Assembly: GCA_029204225.1 (NCBI GenBank)
Contig: MU832540.1
Coordinates: 1 to 64,000, forward strand
DNA length: 64,000 bases
Source of the DNA: Diphasiastrum complanatum
Taxonomy: Eukaryota; Streptophyta; Lycopodiopsida; Lycopodiales; Lycopodiaceae
Reading direction: 5' to 3'
A program made the translations under genes and the position numbers. Shown here piece by piece: positions 12,344 to 24,210 of this stretch; the stretch's first letter is position 1; each line of letters opens with the position of its first letter. The notes under the pieces were generated by a model that did no database searches, was not told where the DNA came from, and worked only from the letters and a program-made list of their open reading frames with translations.

Positions 12344-12600
12344 GCTTTAATATCGTGTTATGAACTCGATCGCCAATATCGGCATCAAATGAAGTGTAAA
12401 GACAGCAAATAGCATTCACAAAGCTTTTTCTAACTAAGAAAACTTGACAAAAAAACAATGGTTGTCAACAACTTAGGTAGATCTCCAACTAAGGTCTCTA
12501 ATAGACAAAATCCGCTAAAAAGAGCTTAGGACATCAAACTCCAAAATCTGCAAAATGATAATCTTTGGCTCCTAATTAGAAAACCTCAAAAGCAATCACA
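12344..12600 (-). repeat. Primer-binding-site remnant and 5' LTR of the decayed gypsy
   Basis: The minus strand at 12355-12344 reads CGATATTAAAGC, three transitions away from TGGTATCAAAGC. The adjacent LTR ends in TAACA (12360-12356), and 12359-12590 is the diverged partner of the repeat at 8801. The outer end of the LTR beyond about 12600 is unclear. Confidence 0.5.
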
Positions 12601-12873
12601 TCACAAAGCATGGAAAGATGCACCATATGAAAACAAACATGCAAGAACACATGGGCGGTGGTAGTGTAATCTTGTAGCACCTAATTGATCCCATCCATAA
12701 ACTCGTATATGAGCCCCATGGTGCAGCCCACGCAATCCATAAGGCACAACACAACGTAGAATGGACATCAAATTGTGACAATGTGCTATGCCTACTGCCA
12801 TAAGTCCTCACCAAAAACCATTGTGGAGAAGTAGACGCTATCCGCCTCCCTATTCTTATCCCACTTGTGAAAC

Positions 12874-13120
12874 TGCATACTGCCAAGTGTCGGCCACGTG
12901 GCACTGACGTGGCCGACTGCACGTCGGGACCCAACATGGGGCCCTATCCTGCTGACAGGGTCCCTATGCTGTGTTAGGCCCGCCATTGTTACGGACCGTG
13001 AGGAGGCACACTACTCACATTGCCTTGCCCTGTTGGACGTGTACGCTGGACACGCCCCTAACTGTGATATCTGACCCTCTGAGTTCCCTAGGGTTCGGCA
13101 TTGGTTACAGGCTCGTAACA
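12874..13120 (-). repeat. Truncated second copy of the 1959-2807 LTR
   Basis: 247 bp closely matching 2562-2807 and in the same orientation. It ends at the identical TAACA boundary (minus strand TGTTACGAGC). Similarity fades left of GCATACTGCC at 12874, so most of the LTR is missing. It is either a solo-LTR remnant or a 5'-end fragment. Confidence 0.8.
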
Positions 13121-15563
13121 AAACGGGAAGCTCGTTGTTGAAAGGCAGTACCTGCATTTTGATGTCGGGAAGGCCCGCACCTTGCACATATAAACGGCCA
13201 CAACCTTGACAAGGTACACGAGAAGGTGGAGCTATTGGATCCTGCAAGGATGACAAAAGAGAGGAAGAAACTGATGTACGAAGATGTGGGGGACGATATG
13301 GTACAAGTGAGCAGGCGTAGACTCACGACGAGGCCGAGAAGAGGGAGGTGGAGATGGAAGGGATGGTGAAGCAGGTCTCTTTTTTAGTTGATTTGCACTT
13401 TGATGCATACTGAGAATGTCCACATTGCCATCATCCATTGAAAACCCTTGAAATTGCCATTGAAAATCGCCTATTGGAAATTGGAAACCTGGGCATGCCA
13501 AAGTGTCTGGAACTGCTGCTTCTATGGTGCGCTCCTTCCTTGCTGATCACTGTTGATTTTTTACGTTGACCTTTCTTGTTGAAATTTGCAAAACTATTGG
13601 CTAGCTAATAATGTTGTTTGGAAACTGGGCGTAATCCTAGTTTGCGCCCCTCTACTAGAACCTCCAAAAGTTGTTTTGATGCAGGATTTCTTCTACACCT
13701 ATTCGGCCTTCTCCTGATGTTTTTGGCCAATTGTTGATTGCCTGATCCAATCAGCATTTATCAAGATTCGTTCGGCTGATTCCTTTCTTGATCATTTGGC
13801 CTTTTCTACCATACATTCGCCCTTATCCACAGTTGTTTTTTTCTCCAATGCATGTTATGTTTTTGGTGTTGCATGTCAGAGTTTTGACAAATTCCATAGA
13901 CAATCTAGTCTTCGGCCTAGATCCTCATTCTTCCACAGCTAGCACCATCCTGGCTATGCACGTGCACCACCACCCATCAACTTCTAGATAGACAGAATGA
14001 ATGGTAACGAAGATCTCCTTCCCTTATATACCTCCAAGGTGGGAGCCTCCATGCCAAGCACATATCCCTGATTACGACAAGTGGCATGCATGCAGTCCAC
14101 AGGTCAACTAGTCAAGTCAATAGGCCCAGTCCAACATCCGATTTCAAGTTAGCTCTGGTGCAGTGGCATCCCCTCCAACATCAGCATCCAACTCAGCATT
14201 TATCTTTTAAGACGAGCATACATCAAATGATTCTTAGTCACGGCGGAGCTTGTGTTAGCAATGAACTCATTGGGCAGCCAGGCTCTCTACTTCACTAGTG
14301 ACAATGTCAAGGAGAACACAGATGCTTGGCAACGGCTTGAATGTCCGACGTTCACGTTCGTCCTTCCTTTCCTATTTCTTGGAAGTTATGGAAGTTGTTA
14401 AGATCTAGAGACAAACTTGATAGGGTTCCAATCTTTGATAAAGCCTGATAAAGCCTTGCCTCTTGCTTTTCTAAGGATTTTCGATATTTCATGGGCCAGT
14501 CCAAATCGGCAGTTCAAATTGCATTGGAATCAACTACTAAACCAGGTTCTAACAATTGAATCGAGTCTCTTTTTTTCCTGCTGGCTTTAGTCCTAACATT
14601 CTGTTATAGCATATACAAGTGCTAGTTTAGTGTTTAGGGTACAATACAGCTCTGTATATTGTAGACTATAATCCATTAATTATCGCATCATGTCTCCCAA
14701 GTCCTTACTGTTAATTCCTATATAAGATATGCGCACCGCTAAGTGCTCAGACGCCACCGACTTTGATGTAGCTCGATGTTATAAATTATAACATTAAGAA
14801 GATTAAAATCAAAAAAGCTTTCAGTAATACTCAATAGTAGGTCTATTGATGAGGATTAGACTTAAACTTTTAGCAAGATTCCAAAGACATTAACAGTTGC
14901 GTCAGACATGACATACATTGATTATATGATCAAATCTTATCTCCTAACTATTGATTGTTAAATCAAAGATGTTGAGTGCTCAGTGGCTTCAATGCTCATT
15001 GTTGTAAGTCGCAAAAGATTGAAACTTGAAGAGCTCTTCAAAACTGTTTTGAAGCATGATAGTAGATACACGATGGGTGAGGGTGATAGCAAGCCACCTA
15101 TATTCGAACCTTAGAACCAAATCACTGGCTCTATGCTTGAAAACAACCAATAGATCAAGGGCATTCACACAGCAAGAGAAGCCACACCATAACACTATAT
15201 ATCATCATTGGGAAATGCTATATACTCTTCTACACCGAAACAGAAGAAACTTAGGGCCTGTTCAAATTTCCTTATAGTTGCTACAATGTGTATGCCACTA
15301 TGTCACACCACATCTATGTTTCTATCAAGACAATTAAGCATTTCGATTCTTAAAAGGTAATCAATGTTCCTTAAACCTTGCTATTCCTTTGGAGGAGCTT
15401 GGATAAGAGATTTAGTCGTGTTTGTCCGTGCTCAAAACAATAAAGTACTTAGTAAAGTATGAAATAAAAAAATAGCAAACCTGAACAGCACCTCAAGGAA
15501 CAAGGGAAATCGGTGAAAAGCACACATTATTGACCTACAAGTGAATAGCAACTGTCTCACTTA
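13121..15563. other. No supported gene
   Basis: Short overlapping ORFs on both strands near 13121-13500 include Pro/Ser/Arg-rich frames but match nothing I recognise. The rest (13560-15560) shows no coding signal, no LTR ends and no clear tandem repeats. If the exon at 15564-15865 belongs to a host gene, this stretch could be its next intron. Confidence 0.4.
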
Positions 15564-15865
15564 CGTTTCTCTAACAGTATCCTCCCATCGCCCTCCATCG
15601 TCCTCAGACCCGGCATCTGGATCAGCCAAGTCTGTAAAGTCATCGGGATCACCCATGATGTCATCAAGGATGCTTTTTTCCATACCCTTGCGACGTGATA
15701 AGTTCTGCTTTTCTGATGGTCTTCCACTTGCATCTGCAATCGTTGAACTTAAGCCAGATGTTGGATCAACGCAGGCTGGTGAAAGCTTGGCTGCATCTAA
15801 GGAAGTTGTAGATTGGCGAATTGCAGGCTTCAACCCCATAGTGCAGACTGCACCCTTTGCTAAAC
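15564..15865 (-). CDS. Probable exon of an unidentified host gene
   Basis: One open frame across a splice-bounded block. On the minus strand an acceptor (TATATAG) precedes 15865, the frame contains MGLKPAIRQSTTSL, and it ends VRE plus two bases at a donor AC/GTAAGTG. The donor itself creates the stop (TAA) seen if unspliced. The peptide is about 95 residues: a Ser/Thr-rich first half, a basic SRRKG patch, then a strongly acidic tail (ILDDIMGDPDDF, DAGSEDDGG). This composition suggests a disordered regulatory region. The Met near 15839 could be the initiator if the exon at 16632-17000 is 5' UTR. No transposon motif is present. I do not recognise the family, and downstream exons are not visible within the window. 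Confidence 0.5.
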
Positions 15866-16631
15866 CTATATAATGAAAACAATAAATAATTACAATATAT
15901 ATGCTTATCCAGTTTAAGTTTTCACATTGAATCCAATTTCAGACAAAAGTAAAACCCTTTCTTCGTATTTCCAAATTACAGTGCAGAAATGAAATTTTCT
16001 TATCCATGAAAATGAAGGTGTTATGTTCTGAATGCGATAAAAAATTTCCTGCACATTTGCTACACTAATTCTGTGAATGGCTAGCGTTCATCAACCATTG
16101 TCAATAAAGTAGTAAAAAAGTCATCCAATATTCACTTGGGCTCTAGAGGTCATATGCTTGTGTATCCTCAATAGAATATAAAATAGTTAGGGCACAATTA
16201 TCTCATCTTAGTTGCAAACATGATGAAATTCATACTTGCTACAATAATCAGAGAAAGACTTTTTCTCTCCTTTGTCGTGTCTGGGCCTTTTACAAATATG
16301 TCTATCATCATAGAATCTCTTCTAAAACTTGGCTCGTATAAATGCAAGGTTAGGAAATCGGAGGATTTTAAGAATCAATGATAATCATGGCGGGAAAAAC
16401 TTTCCGCCATAATTATGTGAGAATACTTACTATGGTAAGATAATAACGTGAATGCTGGCATGCAATGCCAACTCGAGATACTCAAGGAGGGGTTCGAATC
16501 AGGGACCGACAATACACCAGAAACATGTGCAATGCCAGAAAGCTGGACACCGATGTCCTGGATCGGGCAATCCACCGCCACAGAAATGGAGCCTTCAAAA
16601 CTAAGCAAAGACGAGAAAGGCACATACATAC

Positions 16632-17000
16632 CTCTTTACACGCGCCCCCCCCCCCCCCCCCGACTCTCACCGAAACGGCGCCTGCAAGGATCCAGCAGCG
16701 AAACAAGGCAATTGTGAAGCAGCGATCGATGGCTGCCTCCCCAAACACGAACACACAGAGCTGCAAAAGAGAAAGAGAGTGTGCGTGTGTGTTCTTTTTG
16801 TGTAAACGGAGTTTAAACCCTGAGAGACAGAGAAGAGAAATGAAGAGTCAGAACGGCGTCGATTTTCTTCTGCTGCTGCTGCTTTTCTCTCTCGCGCTCT
16901 CTATATCTCTGTCTATGTCTGTCTGTCTCTGTCTCTCCCTCGCTCTCTCTCCTGCTTTTATTCTTTTGTCCCATCATCGATGGGCATGGCATTCTCTGAA
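16632..17000 (-). promoter_or_regulatory. Candidate 5' untranslated exon/promoter region of the 15.6 kb gene
   Basis: On the minus strand this block is GA/CT-rich with a (CTGT)n/(CT)n microsatellite at 16887-16953, a run of 17 G at 16661-16645, and a donor-like AG/GTATGT at 16632/16631. Simple CT/GA tracts next to a splice donor are typical of plant leader exons. It is placed about 0.8 kb upstream of the exon at 15865 in the same orientation. No convincing start codon was found. This is an inference from composition and position. Confidence 0.35.
16645..16661. repeat. C17 homopolymer
   Basis: Seventeen consecutive C on the plus strand. Such runs are prone to slippage and sequencing error, so the exact length is uncertain. 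Confidence 0.9.
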
Positions 17001-17569
17001 CCTGATGGACGGGATAGCCTTGAGTTAAAATAAGACGAGCACATGGCCCGCCACCGCCATTTTCTCACACCCCATTTTGAACGTTTACATAGATTTTCTT
17101 TTTGTGGGGGTCACACTAGTGGAGCATAGGATAATTTTCTTGTGCTCACTTGCTTCTTTTCTCTATTTCTCTTGTATCTCTCTGGGCTTTTATTCTTTTG
17201 TCCCATGGGCATGGCTTGGGAATATGGACATGATGGGTTTCCAGATTTTGGGTCCGAGGCTAGTAGGGCTGAACATTCTCAAATTGTTAGGAAAAAGCCG
17301 CAGTCCGAGGGACTTTCCATGGTTTAAATTTCACTCACGTGTCTTTTTTCTAACCACGATGATCTCATTTTTTCTTCTATTCATGATGAATGTGGCATAA
17401 AATTTGCTTAGGGATTATTTAAAGCCCATGGCCTTGCTAGAGCATAATGTCCCCAAATCATGACCATGGGTTTTTGTTGGATATTAATTATTGCAATCTA
17501 ACAAGAAAAAAAAGAAGACCTATACTAGGAGAAAATAAACTTTCAATGATGCACCATTTTATATGTATA
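17001..17569. other. No supported gene
   Basis: A hydrophobic plus-strand ORF (17077-17400) has no recognisable domain and its codon pattern looks random. Nothing else is visible. Confidence 0.4.
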
Positions 17570-18915
17570 GGATGAAATCATGCATGACTCATAAACACGT
17601 AGACTTTGCGAATCATCCTTGGAGGTGGCAGATCAACAATGACCCTTATCTTTGACAAGTCCATGTCAATTCCGTGTCTTGATACAATATGGCCTAGTAT
17701 GAGGCCATGTGTCATCCAAAACTGACACTTTTAAGGGCTCAAGGGTATATGATATTCACGACATTTCTTCAACAACTTTTCCAAGTTGGATAAGTGCTCA
17801 GAGTTAGGCCCGTACACGCATACATCATCTAGGAAGGGCTCCAAATTTTTTTGTAAATATTCTTTGAATGTCATCTGCATAACTCGTTGAAATGTACTTG
17901 GCTTATTACAAGTCCAAACAGCATCACCTTGTAGACACAGGTTTTCCATTTAGTGGCAAAAGCTATCTTGTGCTGATCTTCCAGTGCAATTTTCACCTGA
18001 TTGTAGACTCTAAAACTGTCCAAAAAACTGTAGGCTTTTGTTTCTGCTACTCTATCTAGAACACTTTTTGTAAATGGTAAGGAGAAATGGTCTTTCTTTG
18101 TAACTGCATTTAACGCTTTCAAGTTCACACAGATTTGCATTTTGTCGTTCTTCTTGGGTGACTATCGGTGATACCCATTCTGTGTGCTCAATTTCATAAA
18201 TGAAATCAACATCAAGTAACTTCTGCAACTCCTGCTTGATCAATTCAGTGTAGTTAGGATTGCAGTGATAGTAGCGGCTCACCTTGGGGACTGCTCCATC
18301 CACCAAAGGTATTTTATGTTGGACTACAGTTGGTGCAGTGGTATAACCTTTCGATCTTTGTAATTCCATGCAAAGCAATCTTTGTAATCCACCAATAATG
18401 CACCTAGCCTTTTGAATTGGGTGGGTGTCAGTTGTTCTCCCACATGTACGATCTTTTCTTCTTCACCTGGCTCAGCTAGATTCATAGGTTGTATTTGCGC
18501 AGGTCCTTCGAAGACTTGTTCCGGTGAGTCCTGATTTTGATCAGGTTCTCTTTGTGCTTGCAGCATTATGATTACCACGTCGTCCAAAGTGTAATTCTTG
18601 AAGGTTTTTGGCATCTCGTGAACTAGTGTTCGGCAGAATTCCTCCTTCAGCATGTTGATCTTAGCCCGACTTGTAATCTTCACACTTCGTTTCGTCTGTG
18701 ATGTCGACGCTGTATCTGGTTCCAACCGGATTGATTTTAAGGAGTCCAACACTTTCTTTTTTCCTTTTTTGTTCACATAGTTGGATTCATCCTGGTTGTC
18801 TATCTTGAGAACTAGGTTGATATTCGCTTCATGATTACAAATATCAATATCCAGCGTGGCTATTGCTTCTTCCGGTAGATTGTTACGACATTTTTCACTC
18901 AGGGGATCAAAGCTA
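17570..18915 (-). pseudogene. Ty3/gypsy reverse transcriptase fragment
   Basis: Reading down the minus strand: a linker with KVLDSLKSIRLEP near 18740; a pre-RT region EQLTPTQFKRLGALL near 18440 and DYKDCFAWNY; the RT entry HKIPLVDGAVPKVSRYY near 18300; the fingers QICVNLKALNAVTKKDHF near 18140; the palm SFLDSFRVYNQV near 18020; FGLVISQ near 17910; and the active site PFLDDVCVYG near 17830, where both catalytic Asp are kept. The thumb continues as KCQFWMTHGLILGHIVS to about 17583 before homology stops. Frameshifts occur near 18170, 17950 and 17730. No RNase H or integrase follows, so it is a truncated piece. The FLDD form rather than YIDD marks a lineage different from the other gypsy elements here. 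Confidence 0.8.
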
Positions 18916-18927
18916 TGGGGAAAGCAA

Positions 18928-19060
18928 CATAACAGGATATAGAACCATTATGTGTTCAGTGTCGTGCTGTTCCGAGAATGCTTGTACATGTCCCAAACAT
19001 AATAGGATATAGCACCACTATGTGTCGTGATGTTACGAGAATGCTCGTACACATCCCAAA
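18928..19060. repeat. Diverged tandem duplication, about 65-70 bp
   Basis: Two units, 18928-18997 and 18998-19060, share CATAAYAGGATATAG, ATGTGT, CGAGAATGC and CATCCCAAA blocks. They lie between the RT fragment and the unrecognised ORF. Confidence 0.75.
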
Positions 19061-19202
19061 CACAAAGCTAACTAGGGGATCCCTGACATGTTCCATCGAC
19101 CAAGCCGTACTTTTATAGCTAAGAGGTTTTCCAGGCCTCTAGAGGCATAGCCTATAAAGGGTTATACTCATTCCTCAGTCTTCTTGAAACTCACAACTTG
19201 CT

Positions 19203-20317
19203 CTAGTGATATCTTAATTGCTTATGAAGTTCTTGAGCTATCTCCCTTTCGTATTCTTCTCGAGGATCTCTCTCAGAATCTTTCATGATATCATTTAAGT
19301 ACTCTAACACATACTCTGGCAATGGATCAGAAATCCTTAACCTCAATTCTGTATATTGAGTAAAGGATCCTCCTAATTCCTTCCACATAGAATCTTCACT
19401 CAATTCGTAGGCTTCAAGAGAATTGTTGTCGGCATTGTGTCTAACTCTAAACAATCTATCTCCTGCTAGAAGATGTCTATGAAAATTCCTGGAATAGAAA
19501 TAATGATAAACCCTTCCATTTCTACTCAACTGGCAGAAGTCACCTAGTAGAGGTAGCTCTCGTAATCCTAGCCTAGTCATAACAATTCAGGCCCAGATCT
19601 CATCCTAATAGCACTTTGGAGTTCTATGGAGCGTGTTGCTACCAAGATCCATGAGTCGTTCATTCTGATGTACATGGTTGTTTTGACTCTAAATCCCTCA
19701 TTATCAACTTCAATGTCTAAATCCCCAGCCCTTACAATTCCAATGGATGTGTCTAATGATATCCGTTCTACTGAAGCCCATCCAATGATTCTAACTATAG
19801 TACAATACTTCCTCAGGTTTGAAATATAGGCCATATAATAGTTGACTGCTTTTCTGACATATCAGGCTCACCATGTAACTAACACTTGTCAATCATCACC
19901 ATCAACTTCTATGCATGTGCGGACTCTTGACATTTCTAGAAAAGGATCAGAATATAGACATCCCTAGTCCTGCCATAGTCAAGCAGCGGTAATATGCAAG
20001 GCTCTGGACTTGCTAAGATCTCTGCTAATCTAGCGGCACCAAAGATGGACACAATCCGTTGTTGAAACATTATTTTCAGACCTGTAAGGACGGTGATGTA
20101 CAAATAAGGTGTGGCAGTATATGGAATATTAGGACCTATGGGAGGGCTTGGACGAAACATTCTCTATGCTCATTGTCATTAGGTAGTGAATGATGGTTGT
20201 ATTATATGACCCTTTCCCAAAGTACTCGATAAGGACACCCTCTGCCGCCTGATGAGAACACATGCGAAGAAAATCCTCAAAGCATTGATGCAAGGTGCCA
20301 TAAGACTCAATAGCCAA
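19203..20317 (-). pseudogene. Unrecognised decayed ORF upstream of the gypsy RT
   Basis: A coherent coding-like signal on the minus strand in consecutive broken frames: 20317-20129 (start MAIESYGTLHQCFED), 20160-19936 (MFRPSPPIGPNIPYT), 19834-19577 (MAYISNLRKYCTIVR) and 19580-19203 (MTRLGLRELPLLGDF). The last ends in a charged tail with DPREEYEREIAQELH. Amino-acid choice is protein-like and each segment begins about where the last one stops. It sits in gag position relative to the RT fragment at 17570-18915 but has no zinc knuckle. I do not recognise the family. It could be a divergent gag, an extra retroelement ORF or a captured gene. Confidence 0.4.
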
Positions 20318-20338
20318 GGGAAGGAAAGCATCAGAGGG

Positions 20339-20384
20339 GTGAGTTTAACCTCTCTCCTGTGGTGAGTTTAACCTCTCTCCTGTG
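20339..20384. repeat. 23-bp tandem duplication
   Basis: Two identical units beginning GTGAGTTTAACC at 20339 and 20362. Confidence 0.85.
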
Positions 20385-22899
20385 TGGGTGATTTGCTTAA
20401 TTTACTCATCACATACACCCAATCAACTTCCCTTAAAGACTTTTTTCATACATTCACACAAAAGCAATCACTTCAAGAACATTAGCAATCTGCTATAGTC
20501 TAAAACTATCATCGTTTCAAATCAAAACCATCCTGCATTCTCATAACAGTACACCATCTATGAATTCTTTTAGCATGCTATAAGCTTTTTTTATGAACAC
20601 ATGGAAGAACACAGTATGCATCAGAGATTTTTGTATTAAGAAGCTATAATCACTGCTGTAACACCTACGACATGCATAGTTATATCTTCTATTAAAGATT
20701 CAATACACAAGTATCAGAGTATAAAAAACGAAATAAGGAAGCTTACATGTGAATTCTCTTCTCAGGCCTCCTCCAGCTCTAGCCCGCAGGAAATCAGAGA
20801 CCAACTGAGGGTGCTGTAGGAGTGCAGCTTGCAAGGTTAGTAACTTCAGTTTTTGACATGCTATGACAGCTCAACTTAGAGAATGATCTGCTTGCTGGGT
20901 CTCAAGTGACTCACAGAGAAATTGAGGCATAGATAATTGAATCAAACCATTAGTCAACTGTTTCAGTAGACAGTCTGCTCCTCTGCCAACCTATCCTGAT
21001 CACGCGAATTTCTTCACGTAGTGTTGTTGATAGGGAGCTCATCAACTCGCAGGTAATGGCCTTATGCAGCCGGCTTGGTCTTTCCTTGGAAGTCAAAAAC
21101 CATCTGGTGACAGAGAAAGCTCATACTGTCTTGATGTCTCACACACGATGATCTAGAAGAAAGGGGTGCCGCACCAGACAGGTCAACGCATCTGAAAGGA
21201 TACTCATGTAATTCGTACAGCTTCCGCGGACTCGTCCTCTCAAACTCATTGGTCAAGAAGGCATTGTTTACAGAGACTCACATCATGATAAACTGCGCAA
21301 TAGCAAATGAGCTCAGATGCGATCATGGAAGAGCTATAATGTCACACTCAGAGATTTAGCCTATCCAATGTGCATTTCCAACTGAGCTTAGGATTTCACC
21401 TCGACTCTGACTGTGTCAAAATAATATTGTAGTTTGCTCCGACAGTCATGAACTCAGCAGGTAGAACTGTTGCTCACACATTTTTGAGTAGAAGGAGATC
21501 ATTTCTCAGCTATGCTGCTCAGCAGTGATCTTAGGATCTGCAATGACCGCAGATGATTGGAAGATCAATAGCAGTTCTGAAAATCATCTCTGACACAATT
21601 TCAGAGACCAAGCTCGTTCTACTCTGACTCAAGGAGTATATAATCTGCAAACGCAATTGCTTGACTTGAATTGATGCCATCACTCTGCACTCATTTGATT
21701 AGGTAGTCGGCCCAAAGTGCAAGCATCACACTGATCCGTAGGTGATTTGAACAGCCGGTTGACTCAGACGTCGCACTCTCAACGAGGACTTCTCTGTCCA
21801 TTCAACTACTGGGTCTAACACCCATCTTTGCAAGTTGTCTGTCAACGATCTTGATCCTTGCTAATTGCTCAGAATGCAGCTTCAAGTTCTGCAGCTCATA
21901 TTACTCAGTTTAAGTAGTGAACTCGATAGTATAAGATAGTAAGAGTTTGGCGTTCTACAATTCTGTGCCTGAGTTCTTGCACAACAATAGACTAAGCCGA
22001 TGATCCATCGCTCTCATGAAAGTTGGAATTCTCAGAATGATAAAGGTGTCATTCCCGTGAAGCTGTGACGTGCTCAGGTGACCAATGCTCTGAGAAACAA
22101 GATGATCTACAGTGGCTAACATCGCTCACAGAGTTCTGGCAATAGTGTTCAACTCAACTCAAAGGACCTCAAATCATGCAACAACATTCAAAACAGATAG
22201 CTAAGCCTTATGACTTAATCTTCATGCATGCAGAAGGTATACATGAACGGGTGCACTAGAATCGGATCACCGATACTCATACTCATCTACTATCCATAGG
22301 CTTACATCAGTGCGTTGAGTTACATGTAGAAAATAAGAAACCCATTCCATACCATATCACAAGAAAAATGAAACCATTTTCCATGTGGGGAAATCCCAAA
22401 ATTTCCTAGTTCAACAAAGATTTTTTCATTTATATATGTTTTCCCTACTTGCAATGGATTTCCAAGGTTTTCAAACTAGGAAACAAAGGTTTTCAAACTA
22501 GGAAATTGGTTCAACCTATGTACGAAAACTTGTAACGTTATCTACCTAAATCTAAATGATAAAGAAATGTATATGTAATTCAAATTTTTCCTATTTTGCA
22601 AAAATTATGAATATGATATAGGTATTCACACACACTTTATGAACACTTAAAAAAACTTGCATCGTCATGTAGGTAATCCCAAATTATAAAAGATATGCAT
22701 TTGCAATTCACATTTTTCTTATGTATCACAATTTATAAATACTTTATATTATCTAAAAATACATTAAAACATTAATAAAGTGTAAAAACACAAATAATTA
22801 GAAGCACTAATAAAATGTAAAAAGGAAAACTAGATACATTAAATCCTTAAATAGAACCCTTAAATGTAGAATTTAAGCCCATAAAATGTCAAAATTGAA
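20385..22899. other. No supported gene
   Basis: 20.4-22.3 kb is dense in CTCA, TCTG and GATC words and poor in open frames on both strands. 22.3-22.9 kb turns strongly AT-rich. I see no LTR ends, splice-like structure or known protein signature. Confidence 0.45.
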
Positions 22900-23290
22900 A
22901 ACATTAAAAGTCCTAAGAAAATGCAAGTTCATCAAATCAAAAGCCCAAAAAATGAGATTAATTTAAAACATTGAAAGCCCTAAAAAATTCTAGAGATTAA
23001 AATATTAAAAGCCCAAAAAATGAGACTGATTGAAGACATTGAAAGTCCTAAAAAATGCTAGGAATTATAATATTAAAAGCCTAAAAAAGTAAAAATTCAT
23101 GCATCAAAAAGATGAAAAGCATAAAAAATGTAAAAATTCAAAGCATTTGAAAGCCCTAAAATATCCAAGGGTCCTAAAGACTAAAACCACTGAAACAGTA
23201 AAAATTCAAGACATAGACAGCCCAAAAAAATGTAAGGGTCCAACTAAAATCTCAAAAATGTATAAATGCAAGACCTTCTAAAGAATTTTA
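22900..23290. repeat. A-rich minisatellite with exact 34-bp period
   Basis: The phrase AAAGYCYWAAAAAAT recurs at 22940, 22974, 23008, 23042 and 23076, exactly 34 bp apart. Alternate units resemble each other more than their neighbours (the 22940 and 23008 units both contain CCCAAAAAATGAGA), suggesting a 68-bp higher-order unit. More decayed units flank it to about 23290. Short plus-strand ORFs here are Lys-rich by-products. Confidence 0.8.
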
Positions 23291-23728
23291 AGTCCAACAA
23301 ATGAATGTACGACCCCCTTCTTTAGGCACTTTTGGTTTTGAGACGACCTCTTGCTCAAAGTAGCGTTGTTTTGGAGTCATTCCACATTCTAAGGTGCCCA
23401 CATTTAAGAAAAGTCCCTCATTTACAAGCAAATAGTCAATGAGGTATATTTACTCGCTCTCCCCCACATGTTTTCAAGGCACTTTTGGTTTTGAGGTAGG
23501 TCAATCCATCCAATATTCAGACACCCCTTATAGGGTAGCTACTGTTCAAAGTCATGTCACACAGACCTTAAAACTTGTAAAGGAACCACAATTGTAAGTT
23601 CTTCCAATGAAAGAATTGCAAAGCATTCAAATAAATCTAGAATAAGCTGCATGTATTCTAGTTTGATTTTCATGGGTTTGATAGGGGATTGTTTCGACAC
23701 AAAACAAATAGAGAGATTATTTGGTATA

Positions 23729-23779
23729 CACACCCAAGCAACAAGCACACCCAAGCAACAAACACACCCATGCAACAAG
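23729..23779. repeat. 17-bp tandem repeat, three units
   Basis: Units at 23729, 23746 and 23763, each CACACCCAWGCAACAAR. Confidence 0.85.
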
Positions 23780-23853
23780 CACACACATACAAGAGTTATG
23801 TCATACAATCCACAAATAAGATTTGTGTATACTCCATCCCAACTCCAGGGACC

Positions 23854-23855
<2 letters not shown>

Positions 23856-23910
<55 letters not shown>
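23856..23910. repeat. (GA)n microsatellite
   Basis: About 27 GA dinucleotides without visible interruption. Confidence 0.95.
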
Positions 23911-23913
<3 letters not shown>

Positions 23914-24210
23914 CATTGGAGTAATAAACAAACATGACAAAGTCATTCACAAAATTCACTAATAAAATTTATATCTATTCCCCTAGCTACTCCCCCACCA
24001 CACAGACACACACATGCACATACAAAAAACAAGCAAATGAAGGTTTTTATCCACTGCATAGCTTTGTGATTTCACAAGCTGGTGAATCCGTTCGTCACCC
24101 AAGGCTCCGTTATAAGTGTATGATTGTTGTCTTGAGCATTTCCCATCGTTCACCCTCTCTTCTATACCCAAAATAATCGGGTCACATGGGAGCATGTAAC
24201 TATTGACACT

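Noticed and set aside
12596-12937. 113-residue minus-strand ORF rich in Trp and Cys
   Set aside because: It spans an LTR fragment and non-coding DNA, has no family resemblance and its frame is probably fortuitous.
16480-16510. tRNA-like T-arm string GGGGTTCGAATCAGGG
   Set aside because: No matching acceptor stem, D-arm or anticodon arm could be built around it on either strand.
16465-17028. 187-residue plus-strand ORF
   Set aside because: It is generated by reading through C17 and CT-rich microsatellite sequence. The peptide is low-complexity Pro/Ser/Leu and opposite to the likely gene direction.
22940-23110. CRISPR-like regular spacing
   Set aside because: Units are contiguous A-rich tandem repeats without distinct spacers, and the genome context is eukaryotic.
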